Positions 36,726-47,070 of a DNA stretch of 64,000 nucleotides are shown piece by piece; positions within the stretch are counted from its first letter, which is position 1, and the number at the start of each line of letters is the position of its first letter. The notes below the pieces were generated by a model that ran no database searches, was not told the DNA's origin, and saw only the letters and a program-made list of their open reading frames with translations. This DNA is from Chloroflexota bacterium (lineage in GTDB: Bacteria; Chloroflexota; Dehalococcoidia; DSTF01; RBG-16-68-14): contig QIFC01000025.1 in the NCBI GenBank assembly GCA_003228685.1, positions 23,186-87,185 of the forward strand. The letters are read 5' to 3'. A program made the translations under genes and the position numbers.

Positions 36726-37841
36726 ATGTCCGATTTCGTTCGCATGGGTGTCGTCGGCGCGGGCAGCATCTCGATTCGCGGCATCATGCCGCATCTCAGC
36801 CAGGAAGATGTGCGCGACCGCGTCCGCATGGCCGCCGTCTGCGACCCGGCGCCCGGACGCGCCGAAGCCGCCGGTGAGCGCTTCTCGGTTCCCAAGCACT
36901 TCACCACGTTCGAGGAGTTGCTGGAGCGGGGCGATGTCGACGCCGTTACCATCGCATCGCCCATCAGCCTCCACTACGAGCAGGGCAAGCAGGCGCTCTT
37001 GGCCGGCAAGCACGTCCACTTCAACAAGACGATGACGACGACTGTGGAGGAGGCGAACGAGCTACTGGCGCTCGCCACCGAGCGCGACCTGCGCATCGTC
37101 GCCTCCCCGGGCGAGATGATCCGGCCGCATAATGCGCACATCAAGGAACTGATCGCGTCCGGTGCGCTCGGAACGCTGGTCTGGGCGACGTGCGGCGCGG
37201 CCTTTGGTACCTACCACGAGCGCGAGTCTGTCCGCCACGGTGACGACGTTCTCCAGAACGCCGATCCCTCCTGGTACTTTCGCAAGCCCGGCGGTGGCCC
37301 GCTTTACGACATGACCGTCTACGCGCTCCACGCTCTCACCGGCATCCTGGGCCCCGCTCGCCGCGTCTCGGCGATGTCCGGCGTGCGCATCGCCGAGCGG
37401 GAGTTTCGTGGCGAAATGCTCGCCTGCGACGCCGACGACAACTCGCTCATCACGCTCGACTTCGGCGACGCACTCTTCGCCTTCGTGTACGGCACGGCTG
37501 CCGGCGCCATCACGCGGGGCTTCGCGCCCAGCTTCTTCGGCACAGATGGAGCCATCGTCGGCATGCGGCTCAACGCCGAGCCGTTCGACTACCCAGGCCG
37601 CGGGATTGCGGACGGAGAGGGGGCCAGCGTCCAGTGGCTGCTGCCGCACGTCACAGGCCCGCATCGTGAGATCGAAGAGCAGCACGTCTACGAGGACGTC
37701 ATGCAGCTCGTCGACTGGGTGCGCGACGGCGCGCCCAGCATCGCCACGGCCGAGCACGCGCGCCACGTCATCGAAATCATCGAGTGCGCCTACCGCGCCG
37801 CCGAGACCGGTCAGACGCAGGAACTACAGACGGAGTTCTGA
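36726..37841 (+). CDS. Gfo/Idh/MocA family oxidoreductase
   Basis: VRMGVVGAGSISIRGIMPHLS; QALLAGKHVHFNKTMTTTVEEANELLAL. Confidence 0.9.
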   Translation: MSDFVRMGVVGAGSISIRGIMPHLSQEDVRDRVRMAAVCDPAPGRAEAAGERFSVPKHFTTFEELLERGDVDAVTIASPISLHYEQGKQALLAGKHVHFNKTMTTTVEEANELLALATERDLRIVASPGEMIRPHNAHIKELIASGALGTLVWATCGAAFGTYHERESVRHGDDVLQNADPSWYFRKPGGGPLYDMTVYALHALTGILGPARRVSAMSGVRIAEREFRGEMLACDADDNSLITLDFGDALFAFVYGTAAGAITRGFAPSFFGTDGAIVGMRLNAEPFDYPGRGIADGEGASVQWLLPHVTGPHREIEEQHVYEDVMQLVDWVRDGAPSIATAEHARHVIEIIECAYRAAETGQTQELQTEF

Positions 37842-37870
37842 AGGATGGCGAAGCGAGGACACATCGCGAA

Positions 37871-38707
37871 GTGGAACCGCTCACCAAGAGACTGAAGCGC
37901 TCATGGGAGCGGCTGCGCCCGCTCCCCAAGCCCCGCTACGTCGAGCGGACACCGAGGGTGAGCGATGCGTTTCAAGACGGCGTCTATCAGAATCCCAACG
38001 CGATGACGCTCGCCGCCGCCGCCTTGTCGCAAGAGGCCATCTGCTTCGTCGAGGACCTCATCGACCGCATGACGCCCAGCGGGGAGCTGGCCGGCCAGCA
38101 GGCCTGGTACAGGCTCGCTCGCGCACAGTTCGGCAAGCACCTCCGCTTCGCGGACCTGACGACGACGCTTTGGGCGGCCTCGACGCTCATCCGGCCCAGC
38201 GCCTACCTGGAGATCGGCGTGCGCCGTGGCCGCAGTGCCTGCGTCGTCGGCGCGACCAGTCCCGAGTGTGCGATCGCCGGCTTCGATCTCTGGCTGGAGG
38301 ACTACGCGGGCGTGCCCAACCCTGGGCCCGAGTTCGTGCGGAGCGAGCTGGAGGCCATCGGCTATCTGGGGAGCGTGGAGTTGACGTCTGGAGACAGTCG
38401 CGAGACCGTGCCGACCTACCTTGCCGCTCACGCCGACGCGTTCTTCGATATCATCACGGTCGATGGCGACCACAGGGCGTTCGGCGCCGCGGCCGATCTC
38501 GCGAACGTGCTCCCCAGGCTGAAGGTGGGGGGCATCCTCCTCTTCGATGACATCGTGCAGACGCCCGCATTGCGTGATGTCTGGGAGCGCCTCGTCAAGC
38601 ACGACAGCCGCTACGTGACCTGGGAGTACACGGACGCCGGCGATGGCGTCGCCGCCGCCATCCGCATCGGCGACGGGCCCATGCTAGACTGGCGCGCTGA
38701 GAACTGA
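37871..38707 (+). CDS. Class I SAM-dependent methyltransferase (Methyltransf_24-like)
   Basis: AYLEIGVRRGRSACVVGATSPECAIAGFDLW; FFDIITVDGDHRAFGAAADLANVLPRLKVGGILLFDDI; GTG start assumed. Confidence 0.8.
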   Translation: MEPLTKRLKRSWERLRPLPKPRYVERTPRVSDAFQDGVYQNPNAMTLAAAALSQEAICFVEDLIDRMTPSGELAGQQAWYRLARAQFGKHLRFADLTTTLWAASTLIRPSAYLEIGVRRGRSACVVGATSPECAIAGFDLWLEDYAGVPNPGPEFVRSELEAIGYLGSVELTSGDSRETVPTYLAAHADAFFDIITVDGDHRAFGAAADLANVLPRLKVGGILLFDDIVQTPALRDVWERLVKHDSRYVTWEYTDAGDGVAAAIRIGDGPMLDWRAEN

Positions 38708-40066
38708 ATGATTGAAGCCAACCTCGTCCCCAGCGAGCAGCAGATTTTCGAGTGGATCGAGCGGGTGTACGCACAAGGCGTGCGCCGCCCGGGCTATCCC
38801 GCTGACCGCTGGGCCGAACAGCATTGCCTGGAAGCGTTCAAGTCCTTCGGGCTGGACAACGTACGTCATGAGCCCGTCGAGCTGCCCTACTGGGAGCCGA
38901 AAGCGTCCTCGCTTCGCATCGAGACCGGTGGCGAGTCGCTGGAGATCGCGGGCTTCCCGCTGCCGCACTGCACGCCGTCGGACGGCCTGGACGCGCCGCT
39001 TGTGGCCTTCGATGAAGAGAACCCGGGCGCGGTCAAGGACGCCATCGCCCTCGTCGACCTACCGCTCAACCGGCCGCCACATGCTGTCCTTGCCCGTTTG
39101 GCGACGTCGATCTACGACCCCAAGGACACGTTCGCCGAATCACTGCACATCTTGCCGTTCAGCCGCCTCATGCAGGCCGTCATGGAGCCCGCGATGGAGG
39201 CCGGCGCTCTTGGCTTCGTAGGGATGCTGTCCGCGTACCCCGGCGACTCCTGCGACTACTACGTTCCGTACGATGCAGTCGAACGCCCTATCCCCGGCCT
39301 CTGGGTCAGCGGCAGCGACGGCGCGCGCCTCACGAGCCTGCTGGAGCAGGGCGCCGTCCGCGCCCGGCTCGCGATCGACGCCGAACGCGAGTCGATCACC
39401 ACCTACAACGTTGTCGGCGAGCTGCCCGGCGCTGACGAAGAGCTCGTCATCATCGGTTCCCACCACGACGGCCCCTGGTCGTCTGCCGTCGAAGACGGCT
39501 CCGGCATCTCGCTCGTCTTTGCCCAGGCAGCTTATTGGACGCAGGTCCCCGCGATGTATCGCCCACACCGCCTCATGTTCCTCTTGAACTCGGGCCACAT
39601 GGCCGGAGGCGCGGGACTGCACGCATTCGTGAAGGACCACGCCGGCGACCTGGAGCGCACCGTTCTCGAACTCCACCTCGAGCATGCAGCTAGCGAATTC
39701 TCCGACGAGTCCGGCACGCCGGCCCCAACGGGCCATCCCGAGGCGCGCTGGTGGTTCACCAGCCGCGCGCCTCGGCTTGAGGCCGCCGTCCAGCAGGCAA
39801 TCGAGAGTGAGAAGCTGGACCGTTCGCTGATCCTTCCGCCGACCGCATTCGGCCCCGCGCCAACCACGGACGGCGCCGCCTTTCACTTGGCGGGCGTACC
39901 GCTCGTCAACTTCCTCACCGCGCCCTACTACCTCTTCGACTCGCAGGACACGCTCGACAAGGTCCATAGGCCCAGTCTTGTGCCTGTCACCCGCGCCGCA
40001 ATCCGCATCATCGATTCGACGGCGGGCACGTCCGCGCAGGCCATGCGGGCCGCCGTGCAGGCCTGA
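38708..40066 (+). CDS. M28-like peptidase family protein
   Basis: YNVVGELPGADEELVIIGSHHDGPWSSAVEDGSGISLVFAQAAYW; C-terminal GVPLVNFLTAPYYLFDSQDTLDKV. Confidence 0.75.
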   Translation: MIEANLVPSEQQIFEWIERVYAQGVRRPGYPADRWAEQHCLEAFKSFGLDNVRHEPVELPYWEPKASSLRIETGGESLEIAGFPLPHCTPSDGLDAPLVAFDEENPGAVKDAIALVDLPLNRPPHAVLARLATSIYDPKDTFAESLHILPFSRLMQAVMEPAMEAGALGFVGMLSAYPGDSCDYYVPYDAVERPIPGLWVSGSDGARLTSLLEQGAVRARLAIDAERESITTYNVVGELPGADEELVIIGSHHDGPWSSAVEDGSGISLVFAQAAYWTQVPAMYRPHRLMFLLNSGHMAGGAGLHAFVKDHAGDLERTVLELHLEHAASEFSDESGTPAPTGHPEARWWFTSRAPRLEAAVQQAIESEKLDRSLILPPTAFGPAPTTDGAAFHLAGVPLVNFLTAPYYLFDSQDTLDKVHRPSLVPVTRAAIRIIDSTAGTSAQAMRAAVQA

Positions 40067-40238
40067 CCGCTTGCCGGAAGAATCTTCGCCCACGATCTGC
40101 GATTTCGCGCTGGCGACGGCGTCGCTGATCCAGCGCACGTGCTCTGCTCTACATGGCATCGTGCAGACGCCCGGCCTGCGTGGCGCGGCCAGTGACCGCC
40201 TAGCCGAGGCCTCTTTTCAAGTTGCTAGGCGCCCAGGA

Positions 40239-41423
40239 TCAGGGCTGGGGCATCAGCTCCGGCGGCAACCGGTAAATCTTGTCCTTGGACGAGTAGTAGA
40301 TGATACCTTCGCTGTCGACGCCGACATTGAAACGACAGTCGTCTACTAGGACGAGATCTCGCACGATCTCATCGTTGTCGGGGCCGCCAAACTCGAGATA
40401 GCGCATATTGCCGGTGATGAACTCGCAAATGAGTAGCGCATTCCCCAGACCTTCGTACGTTCCCCTCGGCAAGAACGCCATACCGGCCGGAGCAACGTTT
40501 GATTGGAATTCTTCCGGCTCGGTGTCGGGCAGAGAAAACAGGTAGATCGGGTCAGTTCCGCCTAAGCCCAAGCAAGTCTCGGTCTCCGCCCGCGGCAGAG
40601 AACCCGGCACGCCGTAGTCCTGGCCGGATTCGATCACGTTCAGTTCGTCGCAATTGCCCGGTCCATTGTCGGGCGAATACAGCTTGCCCGTCTCCTGGTG
40701 AAACGCGAAGTCGAAGGTGTTCCTGATCCCATGAGCAAAGATGCGCGGGTCTGCTCCAGGTTCATCGATGAACGGGTTGTCAGGCGCCGGGGACCCATCC
40801 CGCTTGTCGAATCGAAGGAACTTCCCTAGCGGATTGTCCAGGCCAGCAGCCCGGTCCTTCTGCTCATTGTTGCCTACGCTTAGATACAGGTAGCCATCTG
40901 GCCCGAAGTGAAGTCCTCCCCCAACGTGGACACAGACTCCGGAAACCGTGTCCAGTAGCTCGACCAAGACCGTGCGATCCGTTCCCTGACCATCAACATC
41001 CGTGTAGCGCACGACGCGCAGGGTGGCCACTTCTGCGTCAGACGTGGACTGCGTTAGGTAGACATAGACGTAGCGGTTCGTCGAGAAATCAGGGTCAAGG
41101 GCGATGCCCAGCAGCCCGCACTCGTTGCGGCTTCGGACCTCTTCGGATGCAAACAACTCCCCTTCACTGGGATCACTTGTGCTCACAGCCTGATCTGGAT
41201 CCCACTGATCCAGGTCGAACCAGCGAATCTCTCCACGTTGACGGAGGTTGAAAAAGAGGCGTCCGTCCGGCGCGAACTCAAAGGCTACTGGTTCGGAGCC
41301 AAACACCACAGGCTGACCGGCCGGCCCCCCATCTTCTTGCTGGCTCTCGCCGCTCTCGCTGCTCCCGCACGCCATGAGCAGTAGGGCCGCACCGCAAAGT
41401 AGCGCAATCCGAACAGTCCGCAT
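40239..41423 (-). CDS. PQQ-dependent sugar (sorbosone/glucose) dehydrogenase-like lipoprotein
   Basis: Lipobox LLLMACGSSESG; ECGLLGIALDPDFSTNRYVYVYLTQS; GGLHFGPDGYLYLSVGNNEQKD. Confidence 0.85.
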   Translation of the reverse strand: MRTVRIALLCGAALLLMACGSSESGESQQEDGGPAGQPVVFGSEPVAFEFAPDGRLFFNLRQRGEIRWFDLDQWDPDQAVSTSDPSEGELFASEEVRSRNECGLLGIALDPDFSTNRYVYVYLTQSTSDAEVATLRVVRYTDVDGQGTDRTVLVELLDTVSGVCVHVGGGLHFGPDGYLYLSVGNNEQKDRAAGLDNPLGKFLRFDKRDGSPAPDNPFIDEPGADPRIFAHGIRNTFDFAFHQETGKLYSPDNGPGNCDELNVIESGQDYGVPGSLPRAETETCLGLGGTDPIYLFSLPDTEPEEFQSNVAPAGMAFLPRGTYEGLGNALLICEFITGNMRYLEFGGPDNDEIVRDLVLVDDCRFNVGVDSEGIIYYSSKDKIYRLPPELMPQP

Positions 41424-41515
41424 GGCACGATAGTACATCATCCCGCGGGCCATTCGCGCTTCTCAGGTGAGCGCGAAGCTGCTCGCGGGAACCGGCGCCA
41501 CTGCCGAGCGCTGTC

Positions 41516-44134
41516 TTACCCCGTGCTGGAAGGTTCTGGCGCGCGTCTCCACCAAGCGTGCAACGCTTGCTGCCAGAGCGTCCAGCGCTCTCGGCCCAGC
41601 AGGATCGCCACGCCCGCCGTCATGACGAACGTCCCTGCCAAGGCCAGGATCGCCCAACTTGGCAGCAGCTGTGCAGCATTGAACAGGTAGCGCAACGCGT
41701 CCAGGACGATGAAGGCCGTGGCCGTCGACAGCAACCAGACCCAACGCTGTACCAGCGCGACCCCCAGGACGAAGAGCCCTTCACCAAGCAGCAGCAGCGC
41801 GTACGGCCAACCGCCTTCATTCCATGACTGCGCCAGGCTCGGCCCCATTAACACGGCAGCGCCCAGTGCTTGCGCTGGCTGGAGAAACGCTTCGACGCCA
41901 TCCGGCAGGTTTCGGAGTCGGAACGCCAGTGACGCGCCTGCCAGCAAGTAGACGCCCAGCGGCGCTGTGTAGGCTTGCACGTTCTCCGGCCGGAAGTGAC
42001 CGATATAAAGCAGGAGCGCGATTATCAGAAGCGCTGAAGCTCCCGCCACGAACTCCATGCGCTGCTCGAGCCACGCTGCGACGGCCATCAGCACTCCCAG
42101 CAGCAGTACAGCGGCCGCCGATGTTTGGTAGAGTGCCGTTTCCTCGAAGGAGTGTGCGCCGATGAAGCCTTCGCTATCTGCGAGGATCGCGAGCCGCACC
42201 CAACCCGTGATGGGCGCTGCCACCAGATAGGCGAACGCGAGCGCGAGCAACACCGGCGACCACGTCTCTTCGCGTTGTCGCAGTACTGCGTAGGCTGCGA
42301 AGAGCACCGCTCCGATGCCCGCGACCGCGAGCGGAAGGTAGAAATCGGCCGGCTCATAATACCGCCACGCGGCCAGAAGGCAGACGTAGCCGTACGCAGC
42401 CGGGACCGCCAGCGCGAACGGCTCCCGTTCCCATAGCGCGAGAGCAAGCGAGACCGCCGCGTACACGGCGAGCAGCACCGTCACCTGCCCTTCTCCTTCC
42501 ACGGCGGACAGGAGCACGAAGAGGCTCATGCCGGCGGCGATGGCGTAGACGTGGACTCGGTAGTCCGGCCACCACCAGCGCATGGTTACCGCTACTGCGG
42601 CAATGCCTAGCGACAGTCCGAAGAACGGGAGCGCCAAGTCTGAGGCGCCCGCTCCTTCTGCGGCGGGTAGGCTCGACAGGAGGTAGAAGTATCCGATGCC
42701 TAACACGAGGCCGGCCGCATAGATGAACGCGGCGGCTATTGTTCCGCGCAGATCATCTCGATCCTCCTCGAACGCGGCTGGGACATTGAGTTGCTTTGCG
42801 AAGGAGAGGCGCGCCGCAATCAGGTAGAACGCAGCGGCGCTGAAGTAAACGCCCGCGCCGATGCGCGGGGCGTCACCGTATAGTGCTGTAAACAGCAGCC
42901 AGGACGCCGTAACCGCTCCCACTGCCATCCAGTCTGCGTATACCTGGCCGAACCAGCGAAGCCTCGAACGCCAACCGGCCGCCGCGTAGAGCCATCCGAC
43001 GATCGCCACGGCCACGCCGTACCATTCTTCGCCAACGTCCAGCGCGAAGACTATCGTGACGGCTGCACCAGCGGTCACCGCCAGTGCCGAGATTGTCAAG
43101 ATCGGAGCGGCTTGTGGAAGAGAGCGCCGGGCCCAGAGAACCTGCGTCCAGTAGAACAGAGCGGCCAGCGCTGCCGTGGTTGGCAGGAACCATCGCGTTC
43201 TCAGTTCGAAGCCGTCACCGGCTTCGACTGCTTGCGTCATCGCCAGAGCGATGAGCGCTGCGGGCGCCACGACGAGGTGCGCCGATGCCAAGCAGATCGG
43301 TCCGAATACGTCGCGGACACGCCGCGATGGCGCCAGCGACGGAGTCGTTTGCAGGAGTCCCGCAGCGATGTAACTCCCCGGATAGGCCTCCGGCGCCGCA
43401 TCGGCCAGCATCATCGCGGCGCCAAGGCCGCTCAACGCCGCGATGACCATCGCCGCCGGATACCAGCGGCCCACGCCTAAGAAGGACACCGCTCCGTAGA
43501 AGATCGCGCTCGTGAGGGACCCCGCGAGCCAGAGGCCCGTCGGGTCGATTTCGTCCTCCGACAGATAGAGGCCGTAGGCGCCGGCAAACGTGATCGGCAC
43601 CATCAGCGAGCCTACCGCGAAGAACACGACGCCTGCCTGCTGGACGCGCGGGATGCGCAGGCAGAGCAGCCCCGCCGCGACGAAGAGGAGCGGGGCCAGT
43701 GCCAACAGGGCCATTCTCACGTTCTCGCCAACAGATTCGCCCGAAGCGCTCACGAACACGAGCGAAGCGATTACGATCAGGAACGCGCCTAGGTACAGGA
43801 GGAAGTTCGCTTGCTGTTCCGCCAACCAGCCCGGACCTTCGCGTTCAGCGGGCGCGGCTCGCTCTCTGGCTGGAGCCGCCTTGGCTGGGGCCGCTGTGCG
43901 CGTGTCGCTGAGAGCTTCCCTGTAGCGCCGGCTTAGGCGGAGGTAGAGTTCGTCATCAATCTCGCCCGTCTGGTGGAGGCGCAGCAGTTCGTTGAGAAGG
44001 AAGGCTAATCCCTGGCGCTCTTGCAGGCGGCTGCCGGCGAGGCCCACACCGCACCTGCTGCAGTACCGATTTGCGACCGGACTGCTTTCCCCACAGGTCA
44101 GGCAGTACCAGAGTGGCTCTGGCGTCTCCACCAT
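41516..44134 (-). CDS. Large polytopic membrane protein with N-terminal zinc-ribbon (DUF2157-like)
   Basis: YCLTCGESSPVANRYCSRCGVGL, followed by many hydrophobic segments; start uncertain (44134 or 44152). Confidence 0.65.
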   Translation of the reverse strand: MVETPEPLWYCLTCGESSPVANRYCSRCGVGLAGSRLQERQGLAFLLNELLRLHQTGEIDDELYLRLSRRYREALSDTRTAAPAKAAPARERAAPAEREGPGWLAEQQANFLLYLGAFLIVIASLVFVSASGESVGENVRMALLALAPLLFVAAGLLCLRIPRVQQAGVVFFAVGSLMVPITFAGAYGLYLSEDEIDPTGLWLAGSLTSAIFYGAVSFLGVGRWYPAAMVIAALSGLGAAMMLADAAPEAYPGSYIAAGLLQTTPSLAPSRRVRDVFGPICLASAHLVVAPAALIALAMTQAVEAGDGFELRTRWFLPTTAALAALFYWTQVLWARRSLPQAAPILTISALAVTAGAAVTIVFALDVGEEWYGVAVAIVGWLYAAAGWRSRLRWFGQVYADWMAVGAVTASWLLFTALYGDAPRIGAGVYFSAAAFYLIAARLSFAKQLNVPAAFEEDRDDLRGTIAAAFIYAAGLVLGIGYFYLLSSLPAAEGAGASDLALPFFGLSLGIAAVAVTMRWWWPDYRVHVYAIAAGMSLFVLLSAVEGEGQVTVLLAVYAAVSLALALWEREPFALAVPAAYGYVCLLAAWRYYEPADFYLPLAVAGIGAVLFAAYAVLRQREETWSPVLLALAFAYLVAAPITGWVRLAILADSEGFIGAHSFEETALYQTSAAAVLLLGVLMAVAAWLEQRMEFVAGASALLIIALLLYIGHFRPENVQAYTAPLGVYLLAGASLAFRLRNLPDGVEAFLQPAQALGAAVLMGPSLAQSWNEGGWPYALLLLGEGLFVLGVALVQRWVWLLSTATAFIVLDALRYLFNAAQLLPSWAILALAGTFVMTAGVAILLGRERWTLWQQALHAWWRRAPEPSSTG

Positions 44135-44255
44135 CGCTACCTCCCGACCCACAGTATCACAGTGTGGAGCAAGCGCCCATCAGGCATTCATTCGTCTGTC
44201 GCGGAGGCGGAACTGGCTGCCCCCTACCGTTACGTCTGTGCCATAATGCTTCGCG

Positions 44256-46079
44256 ATGCCCATCGAGATCGATACGTCTGAGAGCGCTCCCTGGAAGCTG
44301 CGCTACCGTGCCTGGACGGTCGCATCTGCGGCTGTCGCGTCGAACGAGCCGTCGCGCGGCATTGCCGTCACGAACAGCTCGGGCGTGCATCAGGTGTACG
44401 CCTGGGACGTCAAATCCGGCGTTCTCAGCCAGCTCACGTTCGTCCCCTCGGGCAAGATAGCCGCCTCGCTAAACCCGGACGGTACATACGTTTACTATTT
44501 GGACGACCAGCAGGGCAACGAAATAGGCCACCTCGTTCGCATTCCCTACGGCGGCGGCGAAAGCGAGGACGTCACGCCGGACATGGACCCATACGCCCTG
44601 GCGGCGGTCGCGTTCAGCCGTGACGGTACGCATCTCGCGTTCACCGCGGCTAGCCGCAAAGGGCACCAGACCTACCTGATGGAGCTGGGCCCGGACGGCG
44701 CGCTCAGCGAAGCTCGCCCCCTCTTTCACACTGGCCGCCTCATGCGCGGCCTCTATCTCTCCAACGACGGCTCGGTTGCCGTGTTCGGGCTGACCGAGCG
44801 GAGCAAGTCGACCGACATCAATCTCGCTGCCGTCGATACCGCGACCGGCGCTCGCATCAACGAGCTGTACGACGCAGACGCGAGCGTCACCGCCGCTCGC
44901 TTCAGTCGCATCGCCGGCGACGTCCGCATTCTCGGCGCGACGACGGCGAGCGGCGTTCGCAGGCCAGTTATCTGGGACACGCGCTCGGGCGAACGGACCG
45001 ATCTTGCGTTCGACGACGTCGAAGGCGAGATGATCCCCGTCGACTGGTCCGATGACGGCGAGCGGCTGCTGCTGATGCAAGTCAACAACGCCGTTCAGCG
45101 GCTCGCTACCTACGACCTCGCGAGCGAATATCTCGTATGGCTCGATCACCCGTCCGGCATGATCTCCAGCGCGCACTTCGCCGAAGCTGCCGAAATCTAC
45201 GCGCACATGAACGACTCCACAACGCCAAGCCGCGTCATCGCGCTTGATGACGCCAGCGGAGCGGAGCGTCGCATGCTACTCAAGGGCGGCGAATCGCCGG
45301 GAGGAACACAGTGCCGCTCGATCACGTATCCGTCCACCGAAGGCGCTGAGATCCAGGCCTGGCTCGCCACGCCACTGGGCGATGGACCGTTTCCCACCAT
45401 TGTTAACATCCACGGCGGCCCCACTGCGGCCACGTTCGACATGTTCTCTCCCGTCGTCGAGGCATGGCTCGATCATGGCTTCGCCTGCCTCTCGATCAAC
45501 TACCGTGGCTCAACCACGTTCGGCCACGAATTCGAGACGTGTATTCGCGGCCGGCTCGGCCAGTGGGAGGTCGATGACCTGGCGGGCGCTTATGACTGGC
45601 TGATCCAGAACGAGATCGCCATTCCTGACCAGGTCTTCCTGCTGGGCGGGTCCTACGGCGGCTATCTAACGCTCCTCGGGCTGGGCATGCGCCCGGAACT
45701 GTGGGCCGGCGGCATGGCGATGGTCGCGATCGCGGACTGGAAGCTCATGTACGAGGACCAGGCGGAGCCGCTTCGCCAGTACCAGGTTGCCCTGTTCGGC
45801 GGCACGCCCGAAGAACTGCCGGAACAGCACGAGCGTAGTTCGCCCATCACCTACGTGGAGCAGGTGCGCGCACCGCTCCAGGTCATCCAGGGCGCCAACG
45901 ATACCCGCTGCCCTGCTCGCCAGCTGGAGGCCTACGAAGAGCGCATGCGGGAACTCGGCAAGGAACTGGAGCTGCACTGGTTCGATGCCGGCCACGGCTC
46001 CCATGCGATCGAACAGGCAATCGAACATCAGCAGTGGCGGCTGGAGTTCGCCAGCCGCGTCCTAGCTTCCCGCGACTGA
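44256..46079 (+). CDS. S9 family (prolyl oligopeptidase/acylaminoacyl-peptidase-like) peptidase
   Basis: beta-propeller N-term; VNIHGGPTAATFDMF, FLLGGSYGGYLTLLGLGM, HWFDAGHGSHAIEQ. Confidence 0.92.
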   Translation: MPIEIDTSESAPWKLRYRAWTVASAAVASNEPSRGIAVTNSSGVHQVYAWDVKSGVLSQLTFVPSGKIAASLNPDGTYVYYLDDQQGNEIGHLVRIPYGGGESEDVTPDMDPYALAAVAFSRDGTHLAFTAASRKGHQTYLMELGPDGALSEARPLFHTGRLMRGLYLSNDGSVAVFGLTERSKSTDINLAAVDTATGARINELYDADASVTAARFSRIAGDVRILGATTASGVRRPVIWDTRSGERTDLAFDDVEGEMIPVDWSDDGERLLLMQVNNAVQRLATYDLASEYLVWLDHPSGMISSAHFAEAAEIYAHMNDSTTPSRVIALDDASGAERRMLLKGGESPGGTQCRSITYPSTEGAEIQAWLATPLGDGPFPTIVNIHGGPTAATFDMFSPVVEAWLDHGFACLSINYRGSTTFGHEFETCIRGRLGQWEVDDLAGAYDWLIQNEIAIPDQVFLLGGSYGGYLTLLGLGMRPELWAGGMAMVAIADWKLMYEDQAEPLRQYQVALFGGTPEELPEQHERSSPITYVEQVRAPLQVIQGANDTRCPARQLEAYEERMRELGKELELHWFDAGHGSHAIEQAIEHQQWRLEFASRVLASRD

Positions 46080-46226
46080 TCCTGTTTGCGTTGTTACCCC
46101 CTGCGTCGACAGCGTGCCGTGCGGTCGTTTCGAGAAGTGTGGCGATGCCGCAGTGAGACCAGTTTTCAGCGCAAGTTTGACCCAAGCAGGCCAGTCTGTT
46201 CAAATGTGATCAGATGCCTATCGAGT

Positions 46227-46322
46227 GGAGACGTCGACAGCGACTTTGCGCTCACGAGTGTGGACGCGGCGCTGATTCTACAGATCACGGCGGGCCTCAT
46301 TGGCGAGGGCGCCCTGAGTTGA
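46227..46322 (+). pseudogene. Orphan single dockerin repeat (remnant)
   Basis: GDVDSDFALTSVDAALILQITAGLIGEGALS* parallels ADVNLDGEVNSVDALLIQQFVAGLIP of the 47444 protein; no credible upstream coding frame. Confidence 0.6.
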
Positions 46323-46386
46323 TGAGCGTAAGGCCGCGCAGGAGCGCATAGAAGACGTAGAGCGCATAGGAGAAAGGTTGGCACGG

Positions 46387-47022
46387 ATGAAGGGAATCAA
46401 AGGACTAAGGATGGGGCTGGTAGGGATAGCGGCCATTGCGGCGCTGCTGATCGGAGGAGCAATGCTGGGCGGCACCGTATTCGCGCAGGGTGGTGACACC
46501 GTGGGCATCTCGGATGGCGCCGCCGAAACCGGCGAGGTTGACGTCGTGACGGTTCAGGCGACCGACATCAGCGCCCCCGGCCTCGGCGCGTGGACGATGG
46601 ACATCCACTACGACAACAGCGTGATCAGCGCGACGGGCTGCACGCCGGAGCAGGGTGGCGTTTGCAACCCGAACTTCGAGGATGGCGTTGTCCGGCTCAC
46701 CGGCGCGACTGCCGGGGGCCTAGAGGGTGACTCCACGCTGGGTACGATTGAGTTCGAGTGTGGCGACGACGCCGGCACGAGCGAACTAGACATCCAGATA
46801 CAGGTCTTCGCGGACGCGACGCTCGGCGACCCGACGGACATCAATCCGACGGTCGTTGACGGCACGTTCACGTGCTCGGAAGAAGTGGTGGTGACCCAGC
46901 CTCCGGCTGCAGGTACTGGATTCGATTCGAACGGCACCAGCTACGGTTGGCTGATCGCCGTGCTAGCAGTGCTGGGCGCCAGCACGCTGGCAGTTGCCGC
47001 GATTCGAAGGCGCGCACTATAA
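46387..47022 (+). CDS. Small cohesin-like, membrane-anchored protein
   Basis: Signal peptide; DISAPGLGAWTMDIHYDNSVISATGCTPEQGGVCNPNFEDGVVRLTGATAGGLEGDSTLGTIEFEC...; C-term TGFDSNGTSYGWLIAVLAVLGASTLAVAAIRRRAL. Confidence 0.8.
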   Translation: MKGIKGLRMGLVGIAAIAALLIGGAMLGGTVFAQGGDTVGISDGAAETGEVDVVTVQATDISAPGLGAWTMDIHYDNSVISATGCTPEQGGVCNPNFEDGVVRLTGATAGGLEGDSTLGTIEFECGDDAGTSELDIQIQVFADATLGDPTDINPTVVDGTFTCSEEVVVTQPPAAGTGFDSNGTSYGWLIAVLAVLGASTLAVAAIRRRAL

Positions 47023-47054
47023 GAAGCGCCGTTCGTAAAGAAGCGCCGTTCGTA
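47021..47054 (+). repeat. 17-bp perfect tandem duplication
   Basis: AAGAAGCGCCGTTCGTA x2 (47021-47037, 47038-47054), spanning the stop codon region of the cohesin gene. Confidence 0.85.
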
Positions 47055-47070
47055 GCTAACGGAACGATAT

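Noticed and set aside
40140-40210. CATCGTGCAGACGCCCG shared with the methyltransferase at ~38550, suggesting a gene fragment after the M28 gene
   Set aside because: Only ~17 nt identical and the surrounding translation does not extend the similarity convincingly; may be chance.
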